From Leucaena leucocephala (taxonomy: Eukaryota > Streptophyta > Magnoliopsida > Fabales > Fabaceae): a DNA stretch of 64,000 nucleotides. A model generated the notes under the pieces. That model was not told the origin of the DNA. It saw only the letters and a list, made by a program, of their open reading frames with translations, and did no database searches. Below are positions 34,282 to 47,169 of the stretch, piece by piece; position 1 is the first letter of the stretch; each line of letters starts with the position of its first letter. Location: assembly GCA_037074615.1 (NCBI GenBank), contig CM073560.1:3975501-4039500 (forward strand), written 5' to 3'. Both the position numbers and the translations under genes were made by a program.

Positions 34282-34765
34282 CTTTTATTTTATTTATTTT
34301 TTTTCCAATTGTATTTTTCGTTGTGTTATAAAAAACGAATGTAGAAAATAAACAGTTGCCCAACTCATTTTAATTTAATCGTTAATTAATTAATATTAAT
34401 AATTAAAATAAAAAAAGAAAGGATCCAATGAAAGTGGCCAGTAAGTACAGTGTAGAAGGATAGGAGTATAAAGTATTCATTTGTCAAAAAAATTTCGTAC
34501 GAAATGAGTGCCGGAGCATGATTTTCCCTCCAAAAACGAGACATCGGGTCCCGTTTGTAGCCCAGGTTTTGGCTCCGAAGTCCACGTGCCCCCTCGCTTC
34601 GCCAGTCGCCACGATCATTCTGTGCTGGATTGATTATTACCCTAACTCGTCTGTCATCTTCGATTCTAGATTATGTGCTTTTAAGTTCATTCAGTGGAAC
34701 AAGGTTCACTTCTTTGTTAGGGTTACTGCTATCACATGCACGCGTTTATCCGCTAATAAATCAAA

Positions 34766-37700
34766 ATGGGTTCTTGTGGCAGCGGTGATACTGATAGTAT
34801 AACCACGTCAATCGACATGAATGAAGTTGCAGATGTTAATTTTGATGATACTGTACCTTTTGACAGCCAATTGTCACCTTCTTCGGTCTCTGGTGAGTGT
34901 TTTCCTTTCTTTACACTTTCCCTATTTATAATCTTCCATTCTATGGTGGGGTGATATTAAAGTTGGTTTTTTCTTATGAAATTGTTATTTCACTTGAGAA
35001 GTCGTGGTACTGGTTGTTTGTGATCACGGTTTTGAGGTCTTCTAATGCTTTGATTGTTTCATTTCAAGCTCCTCAGTGTCTGTTTGTTCCAATGTTTCTC
35101 ATTTGCTGTAATGCTGTGTCGTGACTCCCTGATTAGTGATTTAGATAAGTTTCTTGCTTTGTCAAATTAGACTCATTCTTTAACGGGTTGTTTAATTATT
35201 GAAACGTTAGGTGAAAACGATGATCTTGGGGTGTATGACGACTGGCAATATCTTGAAAACACAGTTCCTTTGGATGATGACGCTCCAGTTGATGATGATG
35301 CATTAGAAACCCAGCCAATAAATCTTGCTGGTGAAACTCAAGCCTTGAGTATTGCTGGTGAAACACAAGTCTTGGATGACATTGATGATGAGGAGGATTA
35401 TAACACCCAGCTATTGGATGTGGTTGATGAAGAAGTTTCCATTGACAGTCATGGTGACAGAACAGATGGTACTGGCATTTTGGAGAACGTATATGAGCCC
35501 TCTTCTAATTATCCTCAATGCATAGTTGGGGCGCAATCAGCAGATTCCAAGCAGATTTCATGTGAACCTCTTAGTAGACCTGGTGAGAAGAAAATATTGG
35601 AGAAGACTGATCCCGTCATTAATCAACAGTTCAGTTCAGGTGATTCCTTTGTTAACTGTTTGGCTGTATGTAATTTGAGCATTAAATAGTTTTTATGTTA
35701 AATCCTGAGACATATTCTAGTTGATTTATCATGGATTTTATTTGTGGCTTCATTACTATGAATGCAGTGGCTCATCAATAGGATTTTGCAAAAAGGAAAG
35801 GAGGAAGACAAGTTTTCCTATTTTCTTATGCATCTTTTACCAAGTTACAACTGACTTAATGATTATGTTATCTCTATTCTTCATTTTTCTTCATTTGTTT
35901 GTGACTATTTTCATGGGAGAGTATTATCCTTCATTTATCGTTTTCTAATGTTATTTTATACTTGACTGATATATGTTTTTCATAGGATGAAATGAAATTT
36001 GAGGTTGGAATAATTTGATGAATTTCTAGTCCATAATTCTTTACAATATTCATGCACGTATACTCCTCCTTTTTTCTTTTTCCCTTTCTATTTTTGTTTC
36101 TTGTAAAATTTTATTCCATGTGCTTAGGTTCAATGCCTCCACGGTTTACTTCTGTCCGTATTGAATCTTTGTTGGAAGCTGCTCGCAATATGAATTTGAA
36201 ACTAAACAAGGATGGGACCAATCCTGTCACAGGTACGAGTCAGGCCCAGGAATCACTTTCTGTAAAGAATAACGAGGAACCTTTTCTTGGATGCACAGAG
36301 AAAACTAGGGAATATGATCATGGGGAACACAGAGGAGAAGCAAATGGAGATTTTCATAAAGATAAGTCCAGAATTGCCAGCTCAGTAGTGAGAAAGCTAT
36401 TCAACGAAGATTTGCCTGCTGAAAAGGAAGGATGCTCTTATAACAGCAATGATGTCAATGGGGAAGAAAACTTGACTAAGCTGTCTATTTATGATGATGA
36501 GTTGGCAGGACTAAGCTATGTGAACTCTCAAGAACCTGGAGAGTTAACACAGGCAGCTGCTCTTGATGTTGTTGATAAGTTACTTAAAGGCAATGGTGTT
36601 CTGGAGTTTGATCAAGAAGCTAACTTTGTTAATAATGTTAACAAAAGCTCAAAAAGTCTTCCCAGTTTTAAAGGGCAACAAAGTTTGGCCAAGAGAGTCA
36701 ATGGTAGTTGCAATGCTGGAAAAACTGGGGTTTATGACTGGAATGACAGCCGAGAGGATGATGGTGGAGGAGATATATTTCTTAAAAGAAAGGATGAGCT
36801 TTTGGAGGGTGTCATGCCGAGGCGCAAATCCTTACCAGAAGTCCAGAAAATTAAAGCTAGCAGACCAGATAGCAGCTGTAACAATGATGATGGACAAAGT
36901 ACCTATAGTAAAAGAACAAGGGAAGTTCAATCTGATTCAAGACTAGTGTTGCATAATCTAAAAGTAAGGGATGACACTGTAAAAGACGCAGCAAACGAAT
37001 CACAAAAAAATCTTATCAGCGACCTGGATGAACTGTTTAACATCAATTACTCAGGAGCACTGTTGGAACCCAATCCTACTGCAGCAGATGCACAGGGAAT
37101 GTTAGATGTAGGTTTAGATACTCAAATGGCTGCTGAAGCAATGGAAGCCTTGGGTAATTGTGAGGGCAGTGATAATCATGTTGCTAATGAAGCCGCTAAA
37201 AGTAGTCTAGCAGATCAACCCAAGAACTCTTACCCAGGAACAATGAGGGCAATTACTTGGAAGAAATGTTCAGAAGAAAATGACGGGATTCAGAAACTTG
37301 TTAAATCAGATCTGCAAAATTCAAGTTTATTAAAAGCACATAACGAAGAAACCAGGGAGCAGTGCAAAAGGAGCAATTTGATGAAAAGATCGAAGACAAG
37401 TACATTAAATGTGAAAGACAGCCTAATCTCTGGTGCTGGTGAAAACAGTAGTAAATTTCGTTCTCAGCTTGTTGGGCAAAGAAAGTCAGCAAGGTCTTCA
37501 AAAAGACACAAGGGCAATGAATTACATGATTGTACTGGCAGTAAGGGGGCAAATGAAGGAAGTTTGGTGAACAAAAGGCATTTACAGAGTCAAGTTTTTC
37601 AATTTTCACCAGTTGCTCGTAGAACCCGACGATCCTTGGTTGCAAATCAACTGAAGCCTAATAGACCTCCCAGAAGTCATACAGAAGAGGATGGAAGGGT

Positions 37701-39776
37701 TGACTCCCCAGAGAAAAGAAATGGTAGTGCTGGCTTCCAGGCCTCTAAGACTTTAGATCCCAAGTCTAAACGAAGTTGCTCTGCTCACTTTGAAGACGAT
37801 GAAAATACCAGTTTGAGTGCTGCTAATAATGGCACTAAAAGGGATGCCTTGGACCATCCAAGGAGAAGATCTCTTAGGAAGTTGTCTAGTCATGATGAAG
37901 TATCAGAGAGATTAGTTGGTCCATCTAATTTGTCTGTGCCGTCTGAAGATGCTGGGCTATCAGCTGCTAGGAAGAGAAAAATGATGACAGGTGATTCACC
38001 TAGAGGGAGTTTTAAGTCATCGGACTTGACATCTGCCACACCAGATCAATGTAGAACTCCAGTAAATGATGCATCGCCTGTTTGTATGGGTGATAATTAT
38101 TACAAACAGTCATGCAATAAGGAACTCCGTAGAGAACTCTGCAGCTTAAGTGCTACCGCACTTGAATTGACACCAGCTAAAGATTCAAGGAAGAGAAGGG
38201 ATATGACTGATGTTGGAATTCTCTACAGTCAACACTTGGATGAAGATATAATGAAGCATCAAAAGAGGGTAATGTCTGATTTTTCATAAAATCTCGTGAG
38301 CAAATATAGAGAAGCCAAAATCTGATTTTAGTTCTATCTTGATTCTTGACCTTATTACAGATTTTAGCACGACTTGGAGTTTCTGTGGCAACTTCCATTC
38401 TAGATGCGACTCACTTCATTGCTAATAAATTTGTGCGTACAAGGAATATGCTAGAGGCCATTGCTTCTGGCAAACCAGTGGTTACCCATTTATGGATTGA
38501 GAGCTGTGGACAAACTAATTGTTTGATTGATGAGAAAAATTACATATTGAGGGATGCCAAAAAGGAAAAGGAGTTTGGCTTCAGTATGCCAGTATCATTG
38601 GCACGTGCAACCCGGCATCCACTTTTAGCGGTATATATACTTGGGTTTTGTGTGAACAAAAACTCGTTCGTTTTCTGTAGGGTTATAATCAAGAATGATA
38701 TTTTGTGTAGGGTCGCAGAGTGTTGATCACCCCCAATACTAAACCTAGTAAAGATAGTGTTTCACATTTAGTCAAGGCAGTTCAGGGCCAGGTATGCAAC
38801 TCTCTTGCTGTACATTTCCTCATATATGCTTCAAGTGTGATGGATATCTCAAAGTAGAGAAGTTTTTTTCAATCAATGTTGAGGGGATTAATGACTTTTA
38901 ATCTTGAAATTGGGAGCTTAGCACCCCCCCCGGGGGCCCCCCCAAAAAAAACAAAAAAGAAAGAAAGTGTAAAGAAAATTATTTGATTTTCTCAGCCCCA
39001 AAATGTACTTTATGCACATGTGGTGGAAATAAATTCTTTACACTAAAGTTACCACCATTTTGCACAATCCATCTCAGCGTATATTTGTTATATAATTGAT
39101 TCGGAAAAGCTGATTACTAGTCAACATGCCCTTAGGCCATAGAGAGAATTGGCAGATCTTCGTTGAAAGATGATAAGATTCAAGATGATCTACTGATCCT
39201 GTCTTGTGAAGATGATTATGCCTTATGTGTGCCTTTTCTTGAAAAAGGTTAGAATGTCTCCTTATTTTATAATCTTTAATCATTATCGTTTCACAATACC
39301 TAAGAACACCATGTTTATAACCTACAGGGACAGCAGTATACAGTTCGGAGCTATTATTAAATGGCATAGTTACTCAGAAGCTGGAGTACGAAAGGTTAGA
39401 TTTTCTTTTCATCTTCCCTCAACTGATATTTCCGTTACCTTGTATAAATTACATCAGAGATTTCTGGTCTTTTCATAGCAAATGATTCTTCTATAATTCT
39501 ATTTAGTCATGTCTCCCATATGATAGTTTTAATTGATCTGTTTACTTTAAGGATCATACCCATATAACGTTTTCACTTGTAGTATGCTCAAGTTTTTACC
39601 TTTTTGCTATGGGATTGAAATATAAGAATAGTTTGCTAGAAGCTGAGATGGTGTTTCAGTGATGAGCATTTTTGTGTAGCAGGCATCGTCTTTTTGCAGA
39701 CAATGTGAAGAAAACCCGTTCCACCATATGGTTAAAAGATGGTGGAACATACCGTGCTGTGAATAAATGTAAATAA
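34766..39776 (+). CDS. Tandem-BRCT DNA-damage protein (MDC1 / plant BCP-like)
   Basis: Eight exons join cleanly: 34766-34892, 35211-35639, 36128-38268, 38361-38630, 38711-38791, 39136-39247, 39328-39394 and 39683-39776, for 1106 residues. The C-terminus holds two BRCT domains. The first spans about 880-985 (ATHFIANKFVRTRNMLEAI, PVVTHLWIESCGQ); the second about 990-1095 (GRRVLITPNTKPSKD, CEDDYALCVPFLEKG, KKTRSTIWLKDGG). The rest is long, polar and probably disordered, with many Lys/Arg clusters. Near the N-terminus, a 9-residue repeat puts ETQ at 75-77, 84-86 and 93-95, with NTQ at 107-109, in a very acidic stretch. Threonine-glutamine pairs are ATM/ATR kinase sites. Tandem BRCTs read phosphopeptides, for example phosphorylated H2A.X in MDC1. 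The work on Arabidopsis BCP1-4 makes this role likely, but which BCP this matches is not decided here. Confidence 0.92.
38924..38951. repeat. Homopolymer block C8-G5-C7-A8
   Basis: Directly adjacent runs of eight C, five G, seven C and eight A lie in intron 5 of the BRCT gene. Nothing like it occurs elsewhere in this AT-rich window. It may be an assembly or consensus error at a difficult homopolymer, or a genuine local expansion. Confidence 0.85.
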
Positions 39777-40273
39777 ATTTGTCTATTTCCAATTTTTTCT
39801 GAATTTTCCTTTGTGATCTGTTGAAGATTTTAGGTCATTTGTATTATATCTTTTCTGATATCCATTTGTGTTCTACGCGTATGTTTTAGTTGTACAGAAA
39901 AGAGTATCTCCCTTCAGCCACTTTGGTTCCTGTTGTTTCGTCTGCGTCTGAGATTTTTAGATTATTTTTATAATTTCAACATTCTTTTATTTCATTCTCA
40001 TTTAAATTTAGATTGGGATGTAAGGATTTATTATGTTTTGTGATTTTTTTAATTAGGTTCTTTGTTTTTTTTTTTTGGCGAACTTATTAGGTTCTATTAA
40101 GGGTCAAGGGCGTGCATCCAAATCTTTCTTACAAGTTGGTGCAAGAAAAATAGTTATATTATTCAAAATTCCTGTCCAAAGAGTTTTCATTTTAATCATT
40201 TTTAGACCAAATAAGATAATACTTGTACATGGGAAAATCCGGCATACATGTTTAAACATTTGTACCTGATATA
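39777..40273. other. 3' flank of the BRCT gene
   Basis: Presumed 3' untranslated region, then AT-rich intergenic sequence. No gene, RNA or clear repeat is seen. Confidence 0.4.
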
Positions 40274-41044
40274 GTTTGTGTTTGGTTAGTGTGAAAATTG
40301 TTTGTGTTTGGTTAGTGTGAAAATCAAGGTTTTAAAAGGGTTTCTGACTCAAAATTTGATGTGGTGAAATTTTAAAATAAACAGTTATATTTGTCTAAAA
40401 GGATTTATGTATCAAACTATAGTTTTTAATAAATTTTTAGGAATAACTTCTGAAATATGAAAAGATATTATAGACTATTTAATTATTATTTTATTTTTAT
40501 TTTTTTTAACACTCAGTTCTCTTGTCTCTCTTCTGCTCTTTGTTGTTGTTGTTGTTGGAGCTCGATGTTGTTGCTGGTTTTGGTTTTGCTGTTGTCGGCG
40601 TCTTGCTTGTTGCTGGAGTCTCTTTTCCCAATAGCCTCGATAGTTGTTTCACCGCAAACACTTGACTCTAACTTTCTCTCTATCTCTATTCTTTTTGTTG
40701 TTGGTTCTCTCTGATCTCTCTTGTCGACATTCCTCTATCACGACGGTTATCGAAAGGAGGAAGAACTAGCAGAGTTTCCTCCGGGAAGAAGAGAAAGAAA
40801 AGTAGAGATGGGAATGAATAGGGGGAAAGGAAAGTAGATAGATAGTTTGACTCTATGAACAGTGATATCTTTTTTTTTTTATTTCATACTCTTTTTGATA
40901 ATTTACTAATCATGAAAAATTTTCTAATAATAATTATAAAAATACTTATTTATTTAGAATTATTTTTTTTTATAAACTCTTCTCCAAAATTTTTTTTTAA
41001 TTTTTTTTTATATAAGTTTTTTTAAGAGCCTATCTAAATGAGTT
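40274..41044 (+). mobile_element. Harbinger-like arm family, copy F
   Basis: The left end begins with a short direct duplication (TTTGTGTTTGGTTAGTGTGA twice, about 40275-40326). Family arm sequence follows: TTTTAAAAGGGTTTCTGACT and AAATAAACAGTTATATTTGT. The centre (about 40515-40860) is GC-richer, with repeated TTGTTG and GCTGTTG. The right arm (ATAATAATTATAAAAATACT onward) ends near CCTATCTAAATGAG. An 85-codon open frame at 40457-40714 falls in the centre and has no recognised domain. Confidence 0.6.
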
Positions 41045-41740
41045 TATAGTTTTTATTTTAATCATTTAAATTTAGTGTGAACAATTTTAATCTTATTTTT
41101 ATTTTTAATTTTTTTAATTTTTAATTTGAATCATGATCATTTCATAAGTGAAGGGTTAAAAGATCTAAATTAGTTTACATCCTACTTTTTTTTAAAATAT
41201 AATATTTAATTGAAACATAATAAAATATGAATCTTTTAAATCAAATTGAATAAAAATATATATAGTTTGATTTGATTGTCATTTAATTTTTATAGTTTTA
41301 ATTTAGTTAAAATTTAATCTATGATCTTTTGTTTATTAGAACTCATTTTTTTATAGTTTTAATTTGATTAAAATTTTATTTTTTAAATTTTGAGACAATT
41401 TTATTTTATAAAATATAAAATTAGTATTATAAAAGATTAAATTACATGGACCCAATTATATAATTGAAAACTGTAAATAATAAATTGTACTAAATTAAAA
41501 TTTAGGGATTGACAATTCAAATTTAAATTATGAGATAAAAATATTAATTTTTTCTTTTTTAATTATAATAATTTTATATTACTAATTTGTCGTGATGAGG
41601 GGAATATACAGTAATCTCAAACAATTGGAGCACTTTCACCCTGTCACATCAATTATTCCATGTTCTCTTTGTCCCAAGACGTTTACCAATTACTTAAATT
41701 ATTGAAAATGAAAATGCTTTGACCCTTTTGGAAATGATGA

Positions 41741-41929
41741 TTTTTTTTTAGTTTTTACCCAGTTCATCAGAGTTTTATCCCGATTATATTTAGATCTGAC
41801 TCACTCGCGCACTTGGCTATAGTGAGTGAGTCTCCTAACAGAAATTTTTTATATATACTAAAGTTTAAACTCGAAATTTCGCTTAAACGATATTGAGCCG
41901 CTTACTATTCTGATTAACTCTTGTCGGTA
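41741..41929 (-). mobile_element. tRNA-derived SINE, copy with 10-bp target duplication
   Basis: GAAATGATGA flanks the element at 41731-41740 and 41930-41939. The insert starts with a T run on the plus strand, so it is a minus-strand copy with a poly-A tail. It is the reverse complement of the same segments found at 51041-51230, including GTTAGGAGACTCACYCAC-like text and the ATATAATCGGGATAAA tail region. Confidence 0.8.
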
Positions 41930-41939
41930 GAAATGATGA

Positions 41940-43208
41940 ATTGATGATAAGATAACTCCACTCATTTTGGTTGGTTTTGTATGATTGGACCCAAACCAGA
42001 CTATAAGTGGTACAAGTTCTTCCTCATTTCCACTATATACTAATTTTTAATTATGAGAATCAATATTATTATATTTCTAATATTTCATTATTAGAAATAG
42101 AATCAGTGCTTTGCCAGAGTGGAAGCAACCTGATTCCATTTAACATTATAGGGTTGGAATTTTATAAATGACAAAAAAATTCCATTCAAATCTAGTCCTT
42201 TTTTAATCAAAATATTCATATTCAATTTAATAATATCATTTAGTTGTCAACATCACATGCATAAGAAACCATACTAACTTCAAATGACAATAGGAACGCA
42301 CCAAAGCACAAAGAGCATTTGGCCACAATCTCACTTTAATTATTTATTGACTTTTTGGTCACTTCCTTATTCTGTGGTGCATAAAGCTTCACTTGTCAAC
42401 TCCAACAAAACAGGTTCCTAAATTAATTGTAAGAACATTTGGAATTGGTACCCATCCCTCGAGCAAAAATTGCTCTTATCGCACTTTATATTTTATATTG
42501 ACGATATGGATTTTATTTTTAGAACTAATATAAGCTTTTATTTTTTTATTGAAATATATCAATATCTTATTTATTTTTAAAATTCAAGTCTCATTCTAAA
42601 ATAAAGAATACAACAATCACAAACCTTATCTCATTAAATAGAATTAGTTATATATTTTGTACAACATAATTATATTTTATCAATAATCAATTTTTTATTG
42701 AACATTTTTTTCTTTCTTTTTTACCTTTTTTTTAAAAAAAATCATATTATTTGATTTATTCTCCTGTTTGCCAGTATTCTTTAAACCCTCAAATATTTTT
42801 ATTATTTTCTTTTCAAAAGATTTCATTAACTACTTTATGTTCATATTATTCTTTTAAAACTCTATTCATTACCATATCACATTAATAATTTTATAGTTTG
42901 ATTAAATTTCCTCTTAAACTTGTTAAGTATTTTTCAATCACAAATAACTCTTCTCTTGACATTGCAATCCTGTGTTCTAATTACAAAACTTAAAGGCTTG
43001 AAAAAAATATACAAATATTAACTTAACTTTTGTGACTTTCTAGATATTGATATTGATAACCTCCATTTTCAATTTGCACAAGCCACATGTCAACATTACT
43101 TCTGTTCTTCACAAGACTAACATATTACTAAGCTTTTTACATTGTGGGGGAATGAGAACTAAAATCCCTTTAAAAAAACAAAAAAAGAACCCATTTCTGT
43201 ATTTTCTT
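41940..43208. other. AT-rich intergenic region and DXS 3' flank
   Basis: No gene or RNA is supported. The last part (from about 43140) is presumably the 3' untranslated region of the minus-strand DXS gene. Confidence 0.4.
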
Positions 43209-46200
43209 TTATGTCATGATCTCTAGTGCCTCTCTTTTCTGTCCAAGTATATTGAATATTGTTGCTGCTATGTGAGATGGTGTAAGACCAGCTAAAGCCA
43301 ATTGGTCAGAAGGAGATCCATGGTCTATGTACTGATCAGGAAGAACCATTGGCCTCCACTGCACAAATATCGTAATGTAATGTAAGTTTTCATCATCTAG
43401 TTAAAAAAAAAAAATTCTTCACAGAAACTTTGGAAGATGTCAATATTCAACCGCAAAAGAGAAATGTGCAAAAGCTTTCTGAGTTAACTTGAGAGAAGAT
43501 TTTGGATTTTCACCTTCAATTTCCCATCAAGAAGGCCATCAAGAGCCATGAACTGAGCAACATGAGACCCAAATCCTCCAATTGACCCTTCTTCTACGGT
43601 GATCAAAACCTCGTGTGATTTCGCTAGGCTGCGAATAAGGGAGTGATCCAATGGCTTGCAGAATCGCGCATCCGCGACTGTTACTCGCAAGCCATGGCGT
43701 TCCACTAAGTAAGCTGCAGCTAAACAGTTCTGAACAGCACTTCCATAGCCTAGGAGGGCCACTCTTTCCCCTTCAATCAGTATCCTTCCTCTTCCAATCT
43801 GTCAATGTCCCAGCACATAAAAACTAAGTTGATTTGCATAATTATTCCTTATAATTTCCTAAATGTTATGAAATATAAGACATGACTCTAACTTGCCTCC
43901 AAAGGAATGCCTTTGTTCCCTGGTGGTAATTCAACACCAGTGCCATTTCCCCTCGGGTATCGGAAGCAACTAGGGCGATCATTGATGGCAGCAGCGGTGG
44001 CAACCATGTGGAAAAGCTCAGCTTCATCAGAAGGGGCCATCACCACCATACTGGGGAGGCAGGCCATAAAAGTTACATCAAAAGCACCACAATGTGTGGG
44101 GCCATCTGCTCCAACTAGTCCAGCTCTGTCCATTGCAAATCTTACTGGAAGTTTCTGCAAATCCACATCATGGACCACCTACGGAATGGGACACATACTT
44201 ACATTTGGTGATAGGTAATTCGCGAGAATTGATGAAGGCAATGGAGTTATAGATAGAAAAGAAATTGACAATTTGTAATCCAACCTGGTCATAAGCCCTT
44301 TGCATGAATGATGAGTAAATTGCACAAAAAGGCTTGAGGCCTTCACAAGCCAGACCTGCAGCAAAAGTAACAGCATGCTGTTCTGCAATCCCCACATCAA
44401 AGCACCTTGTTGGGAAACGACGAAGGAAGAGATTCATGCCAGTTCCACCTCCCATAGCAGCGTGGATCGCAACAATGTTTTTGTCAGCTTCTGCTTCTGC
44501 AATCAAAGCCTCTGCAAAGTATGTTGTGTAAGACTGGGTGTTAGCCTTAGCTTTGAATTGAGTACCAGTAGCTGGATCAAACTTAGTAACTCCTGCAAAA
44601 ATCAAAATCAAACCAAGTCAGACATCCGTGAGATCTTTCGTAAGCCAGTACTTAAATATATGTGCCATGAAATAATTGTGGTATACACTTATTTTTACTT
44701 CATTTTTTTCTGCTTCTCAGAGTGTAATTATGCAACATAACAGGTGCAGTTTTTACAGATGCAACGTCTAGGAGTAAGGTATTTGGTGCACCCAAATGGC
44801 TAAATAATTTGACGTAAATGAAACTGTGAAGAAATTCTTGAGGCCACTTCTTACCATGGTATTTATCTGCTGCTTTTTCTGCATATGGGTATCCACGTCC
44901 TTTCTCGGTGACCACGTGGATCAGTACAGGACCACTTGTTTTAGTACTTTTAACTTCATTGAGAATGGCAACAAGATCATCTATATTATGGCCATCAACA
45001 GGACCAATATAGTAGAGTCCAAGCTCTTCAAATAGTGTTGATCCAGAACCACTGATCATACCCCGAGCATACTCATCAACTTTTGCAGCCAACTCATGCA
45101 TAGGGCCACCAATTTGTTTAGTTACTCCCTGCAATAATCTCATTTTGTGCAGAATTAGTTTCCATTAGACTTCAAAGAAGTGTTTGCCCATCAATATACT
45201 CAAACTCTAAATCTAATACTCACCTTGGCAACCTCTCTCAATTCTCTCAGAGGCCTGTTTGACTGCAACCTACTGAGAGCACTACTTAAAGCCCCAACTG
45301 GTGGTATAGGACCATCAAGTGTAGCAGTTGGTAGAGAGACCTGTTTGTTGTCATTTAGAATAACAATCATGTCAGAATCGAGATACCCGGCATTGTTCAT
45401 GGCTTCATAGGCTTGCCCTGCTGTCATGGCACCATCACCTATTACGGCAACCACATTATTTTTCCCTCCCTTCAGGTCCCTCCCAACAGCCATTCCTGAT
45501 TGATTCATGAGAATTCAATGAAGCTAAACCACAAAGAGATAGAGAAACTGCAGCAAAATTATTGATTATTAAATAAAAATTGTGATTTCAATTTCTGGAC
45601 CTATACCAGTAATTGCTTGTTATATCCAGAAGACACCTAGGCATGAGTGAGTTGAATTGAATTGAAGAATCAAACATTTTCACTCCTCTAGATAATCACT
45701 AAGGTATGGCAGTATTTCTAAGTGTTTCAGAAACTTAGAACAGGTTTAATTTTTACCTAGTCCTGCCGATATAGTAGTAGAGCTATGACCAGTGCCAAAG
45801 CAATCATATTCACTCTCAGAACGTTTAGTAAACCCAGATAACCCGTCGGTCTGTCTCATCGTGTGCATCTTATGCCTCCTACCAGTGAGTATCTTATGCG
45901 GGTAAGACTGCAAAATTTACAAAAATTATCTTGTAAAGAACCAAGGCCATCATCATCATCACCAAGAAAAGCAACCAAACTATATCAAACCCAACCTGAT
46001 GACCAACATCCCACAAGATTTTGTCTCTTGGGGCATTGAAGACATAGTGGAGAGCAACAGTGAGCTCTACAACACCAAGGCTTGAACCCAGATGGCCCCC
46101 AGTTTTAGAAACGTTGAAAATAACATCAGAACGCAGCTCATCCGCAAGTTGTTTTAGCTCCTGCATCAATATTGAGATCAAAATCCGAAAGAAGCATAAT

Positions 46201-46789
46201 CTTTATTTTTCTTGTAAAGTATTTATTTGTCATAGTATATTAGTATTCCTATATGCTTTCAATGCTGTCACGTACCTTGGTAGAGAGATTTTTCATGTGG
46301 ATTGGGTAGTTTATGGTGTCCAGTAGTGGAGTAGGTGGTCTCTGGGAAGCATACTCCCCGTTTTCTGATAGTGATGCATAAACCCGAGCTGGCCTTTTCC
46401 TTACCTATACATAATGAATCAGGACAAAAACACATTTCTTTCAGAAACCAAGTCACATCTCAATTTCCACACTTCAGAAAAACTAAAACGCTGAGTGAAA
46501 TTACATAAATCAAAAAGAAACAGAAGAAGACCGAGCCAGATTACTCAAATTCAAACTCCAAAATAGAAATCAAAGCGAAAAAGAAACGGGAAAAATTCCA
46601 ACTCTTATTCCTCCATTGATACACTGATGAGCGACTTCACTCGTAATGAACTTTGCAAAAGGTTAAACATAGACATTAACAAACCTGGATGTGCCTGTGT
46701 AAAGATTGCGAGAACAGATCTACTCCGCATTGAGAGTGAGCCGAACCTAGAAGCGATCTTTGAGGAAATGAGAATGTAGAGAGAGCCAT
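43209..46789 (-). CDS. DXS1: 1-deoxy-D-xylulose-5-phosphate synthase, class 1, chloroplastic
   Basis: Ten exons on the minus strand: 46685-46789, 46276-46404, 45996-46160, 45757-45907, 45224-45495, 44855-45128, 44285-44592, 43897-44178, 43514-43798 and 43209-43358. They give 706 residues, the usual plant length. The enzyme condenses pyruvate and glyceraldehyde 3-phosphate, using thiamine diphosphate, as the first and rate-controlling step of the plastid MEP isoprenoid pathway. The start MALSTFSFPQRSLLG and about 45 more residues form the transit peptide. The cofactor site GDGAM is at 203-207, with NN at 217-218. The catalytic Glu is E436 in VGIAEQHAV, and the DRAG motif is at 485-488. High similarity to class 1 (housekeeping, photosynthetic) sequences over the whole length supports the symbol. 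Intron 8 has a GC donor (GAG|GCAAGT): a GT four bases later would shift the frame. Confidence 0.97.
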
Positions 46790-47151
46790 CACAAAAATCA
46801 GTAGAACAAGCACAGGAAGAGAGTTCTTGAAGATGAAAAAAACAGAATCAAAGGCAGAAACGAAACAAACCCAGAAGAGAACAGAGAGTAGAAACCGCAC
46901 TCAATGAACAGAAACAGAGAAAGAAAAAAGAAGTGGTGAGTGATAATGGAGGAAAGTTAGAAAGCGAGAGTGCAGAGTGAATGATGAGGAAGAGAGCCGA
47001 AGAAATAAGCAAGCAGAAGAACGGGAAGATGAAGGAGGGAGGAGGAAAAGAATGAAATTGCGTGGTAGGGCCCAGCCTGAAACTGTGTTTGTATTACAGG
47101 GACTATCTCTTACAATGAAGGTATCGTTGGGTCAGGGAAAGACGATCAGCC

Positions 47152-47165
47152 ATTGGACCACGTCA
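47152..47165. promoter_or_regulatory. CCAAT-like and ACGT-core elements upstream of DXS
   Basis: ATTGG (CCAAT on the minus strand) at 47152-47156 is followed by CCACGTCA at 47158-47165, about 370 bp upstream of the DXS start codon. ACGT cores bind bZIP factors such as HY5 in light-regulated plant genes. Function here is inference from motif and position only. Confidence 0.3.
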
Positions 47166-47169
47166 CACG

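Noticed and set aside
35721..35948. Open frame in the BRCT gene as a separate gene
   Set aside because: It lies within intron 2 of the BRCT gene, has AT-rich low-complexity content and no conserved motif.
40457..40714. 85-codon hydrophobic frame
   Set aside because: It lies inside the centre of repeat copy F and is made of Leu/Ser/Cys-rich low-complexity sequence.
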